Shown here in pieces: positions 33,145 through 44,500 of a DNA stretch of 64,000 nucleotides. Where the stretch lies: NCBI GenBank assembly GCA_009760855.2, contig WPIO01000005.1, forward strand, positions 8,280,001-8,344,000. The letters run 5' to 3'. How positions within the stretch are numbered: position 1 is the first letter of the stretch; every line of letters starts with the position of its first letter. A program made the translations under genes and the position numbers. Under the pieces are notes generated by a model. That model made no database searches, was not told where the DNA came from, and was given only the letters and a program-made list of their open reading frames with translations. This stretch comes from Cristatella mucedo (taxonomy: Eukaryota; Bryozoa; Phylactolaemata; Cristatellidae).

Positions 33145-33287
33145 CTTTTTATTATACACTGTTATACCTATTACAATGGACAGTTGGCTCACATTTGAAT
33201 GCACTCAAAAGGGGCTTCGGGTCAATGCTGACTAAGGGAAGCCATGAGATGCAACAAAGTGCCCAGAACCTTAGGTACCTAAAGCAG

Positions 33288-33445
33288 GTGTTGGCCTATC
33301 GGTAAAGAAGGGTGAAAGCACTTGACAATCAAGACCATGGGTTCGAGCCCAGCACAAGGTGATTTTGTATTGCCTGCTGCAAGCAGTGCAACAGCCTTTA
33401 AGTCTCTTTTGCCACCATATATAAATGAAACTGTTATACCATCTG
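33288..33445 (+). repeat. SINE-1-related copy
   Basis: Head 'ttggcctatcggtaaagaag', box B 'catgggttcgagcccagc', body 'gtattgcctgctgcaagcag' and tail 'gccaccatatataaatgaaa'. It is diverged from SINE-1 copies elsewhere, perhaps a subfamily with the 55.5 kb copy. Confidence 0.65.
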
Positions 33446-34310
33446 CTCAATTTCACCCCAAGGCTGCCAATGGCCGACCCTGCTGGAGGGCTGTATCAAT
33501 CGGCCTGATTCCTGGCCTCTTCCGGATCGTTCTAAAGGTCGGCAGCAGCCATTTAACTCTCTCCAAGGCCACGTCGTTCGGTCAAACACTAGAAGCTCCA
33601 GTCACTGGTACAGAGGCAACCGTTATTATCGATTCAAAGTTGGCAGGCAGCTGCCTCCGGAGGCCATTAGCAAAGTACACACACAAGCCGGCACACCGCA
33701 GACAGGCAATCGATGCAGTGGAATACCAACCTGAAGCACTGGCAAATGCAAGCTTCTCCATTCCAGGCCGACCAACTGTCAGATCTGCAGGTGCCGGCAC
33801 TCTGGAGAACAAGGAATGCAAGATGCATGCACTCAGCAACTAGGCAAACGGTCAGACTACCACAAAAATAGACGCCCCAATATAGCACCACACAGCATGT
33901 GCAGGCAGTGTGCGGCTGCACTTAAGCTTAAGCTCCGGTAATCATCAGCCCCCAGCAGTTCAGGCTTCTAGCTTCTTATGGAGGAGAAGTCGGCTCAGCC
34001 GAGAAAGCTGCCTATCGGGCAATTGAAGGCCCAGCAAAGCAGCAACAGGCAGCAAGTTAGAGGACCGGCAGCCTAATGAGATGCTGCCAGAGCAGAGGGA
34101 TTGCTGGCACTGTCAAGCAAAGTGACAGAAATGGGGAGGCATGCTGCCGGCACCAGCTCTATGTAGCCTGAGCGCCATCTGGCTATCTTTGTCGGCAACT
34201 CAAAGGGACTGTGAAAGTAAAATGGGCATCACGATCGAGAGCCATTTACAGCCGGTTTTTTCCAGAGAGGTCTTAGCCTAAACGGCTTTTGGTTTGCACA
34301 GGTGGCCAAC
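33445..34310. other. Stretch without recognised features
   Basis: A 173-codon plus-strand frame (33322-33843) begins inside the SINE and shows no motif. I do not consider it a gene. Confidence 0.45.
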
Positions 34311-34319
34311 AGATTTATC

Positions 34320-34592
34320 TCATGCAACACTGAACAAGTGAGAAGCAGAGCTGAGTCCGGAGGACAGTACATAAATATTGAAGCGGCACAAGGCAGTCAG
34401 AAGGAAAGTGTCCGAGTCGGCAACTGAAGAGAAAATACCGTCGTTGTGCCAGCAAGGATCGTGACAATGTGTTTCACGGTCTAGGACTTGTATCAGTGCT
34501 CCGGTGAAGCTTTCACCGGCTGACAGCCTAGGCTGTTGAAATCGATCAACGACAAAACTAAAGTATACCGGGAACCACTGTCCAGAGTCCAT
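34320..34592 (-). CDS. Candidate terminal exon of an unidentified minus-strand gene
   Basis: A pyrimidine-rich acceptor (cttctgttcactgtccag before 34592) opens a phase-0 frame. It begins 'MDSGQWFPVYFSFVVDRF', continues through 'CHDPCWHNDGIFSSVADSD' and stops at 34320. It is phase-compatible with the candidate exon at 35439-35605, which ends in phase 0. No family is recognised, and it may be chance. Confidence 0.22.
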   Translation of the reverse strand: MDSGQWFPVYFSFVVDRFQQPRLSAGESFTGALIQVLDRETHCHDPCWHNDGIFSSVADSDTFLLTALCRFNIYVLSSGLSSASHLFSVA

Positions 34593-34759
34593 CTGGACAG
34601 TGAACAGAAGTCGAAGCATTATAAATGAAAACAGGCATATGTGAGAACTGGTTGGCTAGCTGGACTGATGATTGACCTCAGGAGCAGAACCAGAAACTCA
34701 TTGCAGAAGGGCACACTACATGACCCTACAAACAGACCAATCATTCAGTATCCAAGGGT

Positions 34760-34760
<1 letters not shown>

Positions 34761-34831
<71 letters not shown>
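34761..34831. repeat. (CA)n microsatellite
   Basis: About 35 uninterrupted CA units. Confidence 0.95.
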
Positions 34832-34832
<1 letters not shown>

Positions 34833-35438
34833 ATGTATCCAGTGGTATACGGTTAAGGAATGGATTTGTCAACCTGCATGATGTTAAAGGTCTGCGACAA
34901 CCAGCAGTTGTTAATCACTAAGCCAAATCTCGAGCAGCAAGCCATCTTCCTTGCACTGCAAGTTCGGAGTCAAAATGCAATTAATAGTAATATACATAGC
35001 AATAAAGCATTTATATCGTACCTTACAAGAACCAAATCTCGTTCTAGCCACCTTGCATAGGCTGGCAGTGATGCCTTTTCGGAAGCAGAAAGATAGTAGC
35101 TCTTTTGCAATACAAACAAGCAAACGTCTCACATTAACTTAATGGAATGTGTCCTCGGTATAAACATCTAGCTGAGTAGGCCTGGTACAGATGTCTCTGC
35201 CCCTGCTATTCATAGTCCCTCCGTGCTTTCGTGTGTAGAAACTTGCATTCTGACCGGCAAGGATGATACCATCGTTGGTTGGCAGAATCAAAAGACCACA
35301 TTAGCTCACTAAGATGACCAGCCCTGCCACAACAGCAAGGGTGTTATGTTCAGTAAGCTCGGGCCAAGAAGTAGCAGTCACCATAATTCCGTAAAGGCAA
35401 TGCATATGACATATCTCTGAAGGAGAACTCGGGCTTAC

Positions 35439-35605
35439 CTGGGATATAGGGGCTCGAGCTGTATTTGGAACATCCTTCCCTTCAGCCCTTTCACCTATGC
35501 TACAACCTGACAAATTGTAAATTTCTCTAGCTTTAGCTAGCCCACCCTTGCCAATTGTCCCAAGGAAGCAGTGAGCAAGACTGCAAATGACTTTAATGGC
35601 TGTTC
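35439..35605 (-). CDS. Candidate internal exon, unidentified gene
   Basis: Minus-strand segment of 167 nt ending at a consensus donor CAG/GTAAGC. It reads 'TAIKVICSLAHCFLGTIGKG', 'GLAKAREIYNLSGCSIGERA' and 'EGKDVPNTARAPISQ'. It starts in phase 1 and ends in phase 0. The acceptor (tatccaaaag) is weak. The phases fit the neighbouring candidates at 36159-36313 and 34320-34592. The sequence looks protein-like, but I cannot assign a family. Confidence 0.3.
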
Positions 35606-36158
35606 CTTTTGGATACAATCTTTAATAATACTTAGCTCATTTTACTTGGCAGCAAGAGGAATATGACGATGGAAATCAACTACTTTATTACATGGGGTCA
35701 CCGAAGCGGTTCCAAGCCTCATCTATCTCAAAGCTACACACAATGTGCCTGCAACCAGTTATTTTTGGCTGGTTCCAACACGATAAGCACTCCTAATGGG
35801 GGCCACTCTCCTTAGGAATTCCTGGCCGTGCACCACGAAATAGGAACTACGAGTGTGTTATAGGCAACATCAAGGTTACAAATAACTTCTCTCAGACTAA
35901 TGCTTATGCTGCTTCATATAATTTGAACATTTCTTATGGCCATACTTTCAATGCGTTGATGCCAGTCCCTCGATATCAGGAAGTAAAAAACCTCGATACA
36001 GGAAAATCAACGTTGTTAAAGGATCGTGCCTCCAATAACTAGGCCTCGGGTAATCCAGCAATTGATCAAGACAGGCTAGGTGCAGTGGCATTTGGCAGCT
36101 AGCCACTCGGGGACCAGGCAGACATTACCGAGTCAGACTCCAGAGTCAGGCCCATTAC

Positions 36159-36313
36159 CGGCGACTGCATAGTGGTCTGCTAATGCAGGTGCCCAGGTAG
36201 AAGCAAGAAGAAACCGATCGTTCTCTTCTCTGCCTGCCTGCGCTCGGCATGACTCGTGAACATTATTAAGTCCACGAATAAAGCCGACCAATCTCATCGA
36301 GCAACATTTTGCC
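36159..36313 (-). CDS. Candidate internal exon, unidentified gene
   Basis: Minus-strand segment of 155 nt between an acceptor attcagtag and a donor CCG/GTAATG. It reads 'MRLVGFIRGLNNVHESCRAQ' and 'LASTWAPALADHYAVA'. It enters in phase 2 and leaves in phase 1, exactly as needed between the candidates at 37636-37813 and 35439-35605. Confidence 0.25.
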
Positions 36314-36579
36314 CTACTGAATGAATTACATGATGGAAGATGGGGGGACAGATATTTCTTGTACTGCCAGCTGTCCGTTTGAAGATGACCAGCCACCAGG
36401 TTAGATCTATTTGCTACACCAGAGAAGCCAATTTCGGCTACATTATTGATTTTCTAGTCTTAAGGCAGCCCCAAGACTCTGCTAGCTGGATGTAGTACGC
36501 AGCTGTGCCTCTACAGCAGTCGAGATTGGGTATCACAAATGTATAGACCAGCTTTGCAGCAGGTCTAAAGTCGTGCAAT

Positions 36580-37500
36580 ATTACATCACTGAAAGTAAGC
36601 AGACTTTACTGTGGAGCTGGTGCACACATCTATCGAAGGTCTTTTTGGCATGGGGCACACTCAGATTGCATGCAGAAACCAGGTGATATATGTTGAGCGG
36701 GACCATTTTCAAGGATAGGCTTTTCAGTTTCTGAGTGTGGGCAGGTGCATTAATGACTCTAGCATGACTCAATCGCCATAGGCCTGGACTTCCAGATGCA
36801 CCAGCTTTCAGGCCATAGCAGAGGACTGCGCTTTGAATCATCACATACACACATACCTTGGCGTACTTTCCTCATCCTCTTCAAGAAGTTTCTCCTTTAA
36901 CATAAATAAAATATCAGCATGAAAAGTTATGATACGGATAACAATAATGACATGCAATATTGCAGCACCCCAAGAGATTAAATGTAATCAACTCAGGGGA
37001 TGTCGTGATGCTAGTCAGTACAGAGTTTCTGGCTTTGGATAGAGGAGTGAAAGCAGTAAAGCACAACAGCCATGAAACAACTATAATGACAGCTGCACGT
37101 AGCAACATGCACAAGAAAAGAATAGGACGCTTCAATTAACAAATTGTGCAGACACAACCAAATACAGACTGAGTTATGAAATAAGGATTAAAGATCTTCT
37201 AAAAAGTCAAGAAAGTACAGATATGCTAAGAAACACAAGCACGGGATAGTACATACATACCAAGAACTGCAAGAACCACAAGAGAGCAGAGAGTGAATGC
37301 TTTGGCCAATGTGGTATATCAGGAAGGGAGTGGAGCATCCAATATGTGCAGTATATGGTCTTGCTTAGTGAAAATCACTTACACTGGAAATGTTAGCGAC
37401 TCAACCTAAACATAACAGTGATATGACATTTGTTTAGCACCCTCAGAGAACTAAATCTCACCACGCACATCGAGGAAGTGGCAACATCTACGGAATGAAA
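36580..37500 (-). mobile_element. LINE family A relics, rearranged, minus strand
   Basis: 36580-36850 gives a diverged 'LKMVPLNIYH..LHSKVCLL' segment resembling the post-RT region 'LKIGSASIYP...IKSACIQ' of better copies. At about 36940-37000 and 37425-37475 lie two separate copies of the reversed 3' tail ('gcaccccaagagattaaatg' and 'gcaccctcagagaactaaat'). Confidence 0.6.
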
Positions 37501-37635
37501 CAGCAGCTAGGCATGGTCCTGACGACAAATTTAAGGCATCACTTAGTGTGGCAATACAACCAGTTTTAATATTTAAATCCAACATAAAGGTTTTAGTCGA
37601 ATGGCTTGATTGCCCAAGGTACAGTGTGAGGTCAC

Positions 37636-37813
37636 CTGGTGGGAGGGGACATGGTTTGCAGAATCAGCCCTAACAGCGACCTGACAGCTAAGCTTGTGGA
37701 ATCTTCTAGAGAGATGAAATCAAAAGGCTGTTGATTGCCTGCATACAATCGCAATCCGAGGAAGAGACAACAAAGACGGAACAGTGCAGCTGGGCTCCAT
37801 GTGGCAGTTGTCA
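37636..37813 (-). CDS. Candidate internal exon, unidentified gene
   Basis: Minus-strand segment of 178 nt between a weak acceptor (tgctcacag) and the donor CAG/GTGACC. It reads 'TTATWSPAALFRLCCLFLGL', 'RLYAGNQQPFDFISLEDSTS' and 'LAVRSLLGLILQTMSPPT'. Entry is phase 1 and exit phase 2, compatible with the candidates on both sides. Confidence 0.28.
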
Positions 37814-38091
37814 CTGTGAGCATTTTCCTTTTAGCCGTGACATCAAAAAACTTCTTTGTAGCATCCTGCAGCTGACCATCTGTCCCCAGAACACGAGCAG
37901 AAATACATCAGGTCAGTAGACTGCGACTGTGGCTGCACGATAAGGTTGATGGGTAGGCACTCTTGCTTTAGGCATTTAGGCATGTCTCCAACTTTTGAGC
38001 CAATGCTAGCAGCTACAAGACCGTTGACTCGCGTGCCACAATAAACTAAGGGAAGTACAACTCCCCAAAGAGGTCCCCTACACTTCATGAC

Positions 38092-38440
38092 ACACTCGTG
38101 GGTTGGAGTCCTGCAGCAGCGATACTTTTATTATTCATTGCAAGCGATAGTGATAGTCGTTAAAGCTAAGGTGCTTGCCTTTAACGACTATGGTCAAGGT
38201 GAATGTATGTGATGACTTAAGATAGTGGGCTCGAGGCATATTTGAAGCACCTGAAAAGAGATTAAGTTCACATATGGTGATTTATATATGAATTATATTA
38301 CATTTTATTTATTCTGCTGCTACTTACTTAAATGAGGTTGTCAAATAAGTTAACCTTTTGTCGACCACTGCAAACGAGTTGGTAGGCACCAAGGTTCTTC
38401 TGCTACTTTAATGAGGCTATTGACTCAGCCAATCTTTACC
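38092..38440 (+). repeat. Cluster of SINE-1 and SINE-2 fragments
   Basis: 38092-38165 is a SINE-1 middle piece ('gttggagtcctgcagcag', 'attgcaagcgatagtgatag'). 38166-38300 is a SINE-2 copy ('taaggtgcttgcctttaacg', tail 'gaagcacctgaaaagagatt', 'atgaattata'). 38310-38440 holds two more SINE-1 3' ends ('ctgctacttacttaaatgag', 'cttctgctactttaatgagg'). Confidence 0.6.
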
Positions 38441-38449
38441 CATTTTACA

Positions 38450-39550
38450 TATACATCTAGCTGACTTCAAAGTATAATTAGCAAACAACTTAAAGGAGCA
38501 TCCAAAACAGAAGACAACATATGAAAGCTTAAAACGCGACCACAGTCCAGGCATTAAAACAGCAGCAAAGGACAAATCAACCCTTGGTCAACCACGAACA
38601 TGACTGTGGGCAACATTCTGGCATGATGGGGAGATCATGGTTACATGTAGAAGTGAGGTGGCTGCTACCTGCTACAATGCATCAAAATCACCAGTATAAG
38701 CCATGCATTTGGCTGTGAAAAGCAGCCAGACTCATCTTGCTCGAAAAACAAACAGATTGTTGTACAGCAGGAGCAATGACTGTGGGCATTTGGGTCGGGG
38801 CTCAGCAACAGGGCTGGCCATTGGGTAATGACTGAGTGACCCCAAGAGCCCTAGCTGAGCTCACTGCTTTCCCCTTCCAAATTGAATACTCATGCACGAG
38901 GTGGCCTGTGTAGGCTTCTGTCAGACGTATAGAATGAGCATTCAATACACATTTTAAGCATACAGATCCCATCAAATACCAAAGGCAGCTTTACTTAGCA
39001 AAGATATAATAGATCCTGTTATCAACACACAAAACTAGCAATGAAAAGGTCAGACACACGGAAGCAGCACCCAACTACCAATGCCACCCCATCTTATAAC
39101 AAGAGAATCAAGCCAAGCATCTCTTTAGAACTCACAAAAGAAAATATACTAGCCGATGGGGCATCGTTTGTTCATGCAACTCGAGATTCACTTTCAGGAG
39201 ATACAGAATGCAATGACCAAGCCGGGTCCCCACACCCAACAAGATCACATTTCTGTTAATCAGATTTGGTCAAAGGCAGTGAACAGTTCTGTCCATACAA
39301 AGCTCACATGTTGTGCTCATTTATTTTTTGCTGGCATGAATTAGGATGCCACTTAAGCACACCACCGGCTTCTGCTTGAATCTTTCAGACAGTAGTTACC
39401 CTTCTAATTAGTTTCTCTCTTGCAAAAAGCTGCCTCCTACGCAGACACTGTGGCAGGTATGCTCCATTCTGCTGGGGACAATCATGTCATCGATTTGCAT
39501 ACACAAGACATCTGGTCCCTGTTGGCCCTGGAGCCCATTGCAAATGAGAA
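38450..39550. other. Stretch without recognised features
   Basis: No recognised repeats or motifs. A possible intron of the unassigned minus-strand gene. Confidence 0.45.
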
Positions 39551-39561
39551 ATAACAATAAC

Positions 39562-39678
39562 CTTGTCCGTGATCCTCCACTGGCATCAAATCAGTAAGCC
39601 AATTGTAGAGATTTTCTAAGAATAGAATTTGCTCACAGCCATACCTTGGTGCCTCATAACACAACTTTATACTGCCTC
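39562..39678 (-). CDS. Candidate internal exon, unidentified gene
   Basis: Minus-strand segment of 117 nt between an acceptor (gctttactag) and a donor CAAG/GTTATT. It reads 'GSIKLCYEAPRYGCEQILFL' and 'ENLYNWLTDLMPVEDHGQ'. It enters and exits in phase 1, fitting the 37636-37813 candidate. Confidence 0.25.
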
Positions 39679-40578
39679 CTAGTAAAGCTAAATGATGTGT
39701 TTGTTAGTGACAAACCCATGCCTGTGCCCGAAGAAATAGCTGCGTGGATCATATTTAACACAATAAGATACAGAAAGGCCTTTAAAAGCCAATAAGAGCA
39801 GCAACCAGAGTCAACAACTTATTACAACTATTAAACATACATTTTTACAAACAAGCAGCATGTATCGGCTTCGACGTATGGACAGAACTAGGCCACTAAC
39901 ACAGCGCTCGTAACGGTGCCAGTCCCAGCCTATACCAGTCCCAGACAAATACCGGTGAGCCGCTGGACCAGTGAACCATAGAAAGCAACTTTTACGTTCA
40001 GCACCAATGCACAAAGGCATGCCGACAGCAGCGGAATATGGCAGCAACGAAGAGCGGTTATTACTTAAGATAACAAGTCCATATCCAACGCGTAGACAAG
40101 TCTATTTGACAGTGCCGGAGGGTTACAGGTATCTAGCACAAAAAGATCCTTTACGGTGCCTTGAGGGAGTGAATAAACCCAAGGTCTAGAGCTAAATTCC
40201 TGCCTGGCTCAAAGCTTCGAGCTTACCTAATTGAATATTACACGACGTCGGCTTGTATGCCACCCAACTATAGATGATCACATAACCGGTCACTACCCGC
40301 TACAGTTTAGGGACCGTACAGAATAAATATCTCGGCAGTCATAGTGTGGCTGATTGGGCACGCCTCCATTTCCATATCGTGATAGAAAAGTGAACAAGGC
40401 CCGACACTCAATTCCACCGTCCCGCTTCTAACAGCAGCAGTTCAATAGATGCTAAAGCTTACTTGAGAGATATCTCTTTATAAGTTTTCCACTAGCGGCT
40501 AGGTGCTCAAGCACATGAGTTCGGCAGGACTGCCGTTCTACAAACAACGCCTGGTCGGGCCATCTCAGCCTGGCTTAC

Positions 40579-40679
40579 TCCAGACTAGCGACCTCTTCCC
40601 ATGTCATAGCTTTACCATAAGGTATTTTCAGGGCAGCTTCTACAAGCAAATATCTCAAGTATGAATCGCAGCTCAAAAG
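40579..40679 (-). CDS. Weak candidate exon, unidentified
   Basis: Minus-strand 101-nt segment between gaccctcag and a GGA/GTAAGC donor. It reads 'DSYLRYLLVEAALKIPYGKA' and 'MTWEEVASLE'. It ends in phase 2, so it does not join directly to the candidate at 39562-39678. Another exon would have to lie between them. Confidence 0.2.
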
Positions 40680-41470
40680 CTGAGGGTCGTTCTTTACTGA
40701 GGCTTGAGTCTACTTTTGGTCATCAAAGTCCCTTCCGTATCAGCCTCATGACGTCTACTCAACTCAGATTCGAAAAATCTTAAAGTCCTAAATATGGTAT
40801 GCGCTATTCTTAAATCTGACAAAATACTTAGTCATTTAGTGGCGAGAGGCAGCTCATAGTCGTCGGCATTCTGCAATCGCGGCATCCTCCGGTGGCTGAA
40901 AGGCACGCTAATAAAGAACAAGATATGACACGGTTAGCGGAAGAATTGCCCAGCCGGAAAAAATCACTGCTAGTATTCTTAAGAATTCAGCGCTACCAAA
41001 CGCTTCCACAGCTATTTGCAAACCACGTCGCCGTTCGATAATGCATTAGCGACGGACTATGAAGGAGGGCAACAAAAAGCCGAATAGCAACTGCAGCGAC
41101 CCAGACCACTACTGAATACAGATCCTATATGCAGGCACGCGCTCGCGGAAAGTGTTACTGCTACCAAAGACGAAGCGCAGACGGCGACAAAATCTCAAGC
41201 AAACCGGTCGTACCGATTCCCACGCAGGTGCACTGCGCCCCGGCATTGCTGGTACCCGCCCAACAGGAAGCGGCAGGCTATCGCATCGTATTGGTATGTG
41301 TTTACAAATACGGCCGTATCTTCAAAGCCGTCTTAAATATGAAGGCCTGAAAGTCTAATAAAAATTAATATCATCTGCCTCTATAATTATGCTTTCAGTC
41401 AAAACAGCGCAATCAGTTTGCACGTAAATATATTTAACGCCTGAATTTGGCAGGAACCGGAATTGGGAAA

Positions 41471-41530
41471 ATGGCGCGCGATAAAATCGCTACTAGTGAA
41501 CCTCCCGAGGAACGAATTCTTTCGCTTGAG
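41471..41530 (+). CDS. NUP214: NUP214 exon 1
   Basis: ATG in good context (A at -3, G at +4) begins 'MARDKIATSEPPEERILSLE' and ends at GAG/gtagtg in phase 0. This 20-residue leader is not conserved, so the start rests on frame, donor and position. No TATA box is obvious upstream. Confidence 0.65.
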
Positions 41531-44500
41531 GTAGTGCATTTTTCTACAGTCTTTGCCTCCTGACATTGACAAGTACTTAAAAGTGTTCTTCGGTATCTGG
41601 GGTGCTCTAAATTATCTTGGAGTATTTTCGCTAGTTTCCGCGTATTTAGTCAAGCTTCGTTAGCCGGCCCACATGGGACCTGCAGCCCTAGCCATCGCTT
41701 CTGCCAAGCTGTCCCTGCTAAAGACTCCCCAAGTAAGCAACTATCATGTGTACCGTGGTCTCTCTTTGTATTGGGTTGCAGTTTTTCTGGATGTTAAGTA
41801 CTCTGCACGGAGAGGTGCACGATCGATTACCAGGCGGAGTTCTTTTGGTCCTGGTCGACGCTGGAAACTTAAATACTGCTTCGCACTTGCAGACCTCTTA
41901 CCGCTGTATTATCAGGGAATATTTTTAGTCTAAAGAGCGGAATATAGCATCGGGACAGAAGTTTTGGTGGTTGCTCTCCTGTGTATGCGTAGTGCAGTCG
42001 AAGATTTATTGGGTAGGCGTTGCTTGAAGCTTGTCCAAACGCTGCTGGACATTATGATACGCTTGACCCTCAATGTTTAGCATGGCTCCCTGATCGATTA
42101 AATATGCTATGCGTTTGTTTTTCTGCGGTTACGCCGTCCAGATTTCGTTAAGAAGTTCTTGTTGTAGGAGTTCTATTTCAAACAGATTTGTCGCATTAGA
42201 ATTGGCCCACCTCCTGATAACTGCCGCTTCAGCCAGCTTGTGGCCACCAATGATAAGTATGGTCTGGTGGCTGCTGGGCATGCCAAAGGTAAGCTATTTA
42301 GCTTTAATGTAGTAGATCTTAATAGTGCAATTATAGTTTTTTTGCATGCTCGTTTCCATTGAATCCTCATCATTGGAAACCATTTTATTGCAGTGGTAGC
42401 AGCGTGTCTCCTTTGTTGATATAGGCTACTTACCAGCCCTGCTGCCAGTAGTAGTCCTAGAAGTATATGCCGTTGCTGCAGAATCGCATGCTGTGCAATT
42501 CTACCCAGCTTTTGGAAATATAGTTGTATTCCTGCCGAAAGAGAATAACTGTGCTGATTAATGTTCTTAAGGAGCCATTGAGATAGTGGCTTGTGTGCCT
42601 TTGGACGCTGACACATTTATTCCAAGCCTGATTGTGCCAGATTACTTTCCTGTGACTTCCCATCACAAATTGATTGTTCTCCAGTCTAATGGCTATTTAA
42701 GGGTCAGGCCGCCTCACTGACGTGGCCGTGCCTCTCATTTCTTGGTGGCTTGAGCCTGTCTCACGTGAGCTTACCAGACTTTTCAGTTGCTAGCATTTTC
42801 AGACCCCTCTTCAGATATACGACCTGGCGGTCTCACTGGAATTCTAGTTGTTGCTGGTGCTTAGAGGGTAACCAATGGCTTATCAAGGTTAGTAATTTGA
42901 TTAGTAGTCAATAATGATGATAAGACATTCAGTCGAGCACCCCTAAAAGAAGCAGTTCTCTTTCTAGGCACTTTAACCCAGCTGAAAAGGAATCAAAGTC
43001 AAATGGTCAGTGATTGCATGCACCATTTCAGCATTCACTTGGACGGACCAAATGCTATGAGGAACAAGTCACATTTTTAGCTTCTTAAATTTGTTAAGTC
43101 GGGGGATGTCGGGATATCAGTCATAAGTGATTCAGGCATTTGAAGCATAGGAACCGAAAGCGTGGTTCTAAGCGATTGAGGTACAGGAATTATCTTGCCT
43201 GGGCATATATGGTTGACCGTAGCTTGGGCTTAACAGTGATGTGATGGGGCATTGTTTGAATAACTCGGGGTTCTTACCAGCAGCATGGTCATGGAGCATA
43301 AGCTTCACGATTCGTTCGTGAGCCTTTACCTGAGTGCCTGTGGGCAGAGAAGAACCCCTGCCATAACGATCGGTTGGTGTTTCCCTCTGATTCGAAAGCC
43401 ACATGCCCCGGCTTCAACAACTGACAAGGAGTGCTTCTCTCTTTCCCTCACACATACACAGACATCATCAGACACCTTTCTTGACTATGCCTGTCAGTCT
43501 ACTGTGATTATATCTACGGAAACGAGCGGCACTACACTGACTTGCAGACTAGTGTTAATTCATCGTTTGGTATAGCTGCCAAGTCTATTGACTTTTGGCT
43601 GGATAGCCTGTTTTGAGTGTTTGGTCGCCCATGCCAACGGTTCTCTTTTTGACTTCGACAATGCCAAATAGTGTAGGCTTTGTGTACATGCTTTGTGATT
43701 TAAATCTTAGCAGCCTTTACAGTGCTCATGCTGTTGCTGCTGGATGTGCTGTAGATGCTTTCACCTTATGCTCTCAGGTCTGCTGAGTATGCCATTAACC
43801 CAAACTTTGTGTACAGCTGGAATCTGTCTCTTTTATGCCAACTGTGCGGATAAAGGCGCTCCTGTGTGCTTGCACCACAGCTAGCAAGTACTGATTTCTG
43901 GTGGCCAGCAACATTTTCTTACTCGTATTTTCTTGCAGGAGTTAGGGTCATTAGCATTGCAACTATACTGGAGAATGACATGCATGTTACCGATAAGGTC
44001 AATACCATCATCGACAATGTCGACTACATAGGAGATGTTGTTTTGACGTCAGAACCAGTGCACATCGGTTTCAGTGCTGATGGCCTCATCATGTCTGTGG
44101 CATGTCATTCACTGCAAAATCCTGTTGACTCAAGCAATCCAGTGCCCACAGTTTATTTCTACGATGTCCGTGCATTCTGTCGAAAGGTGAGTGCTCATGT
44201 GCAGAATAATTGCACAGCTAAAACAGTTTCTTTCTACGGTAATAACAGTGTTGACTTGGTTCGTCGTGCTTGCCCAGTTGTACGGCTTTTGCACTGAAGG
44301 CATGCATGGCACACGTTTGCTTCGTGAATTAATTTCTGCGAAGAGCCGTTCTTTATTCAGTCAAACCTGGTCTGTATGCAACCTTGCCCATACATGCCAC
44401 TTTTCACAGTTCCAGCTAAAGCAGCAGTAATTCACCTGTCCTGCATGCCTTTGAGCAATTTAATAATAATAAAATAAGACATTTGTGTGGTGCCCTAAGA

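Noticed and set aside
33322-33843. 173-codon plus-strand reading frame
   Set aside because: It begins inside a SINE, has no motif, and shows no splice or family support. Its length alone is not convincing.
37843-38088. 81-codon minus-strand frame ('GPLWGVVLPLVYCGTRVNGL') as an exon of the unassigned gene
   Set aside because: No donor gives the phase needed to join the 37636-37813 candidate.
41129-41350. 73-codon frame just upstream of NUP214
   Set aside because: No recognised domain, no splice support and ordinary composition; possibly promoter-proximal sequence.
42420-42565. Alternative NUP214 exon after 'tatag' in intron 2
   Set aside because: Frame and phase were possible, but the 43939 exon restores the conserved Gly and the 'GVRVISIATIL' strand, so it fits the family far better.
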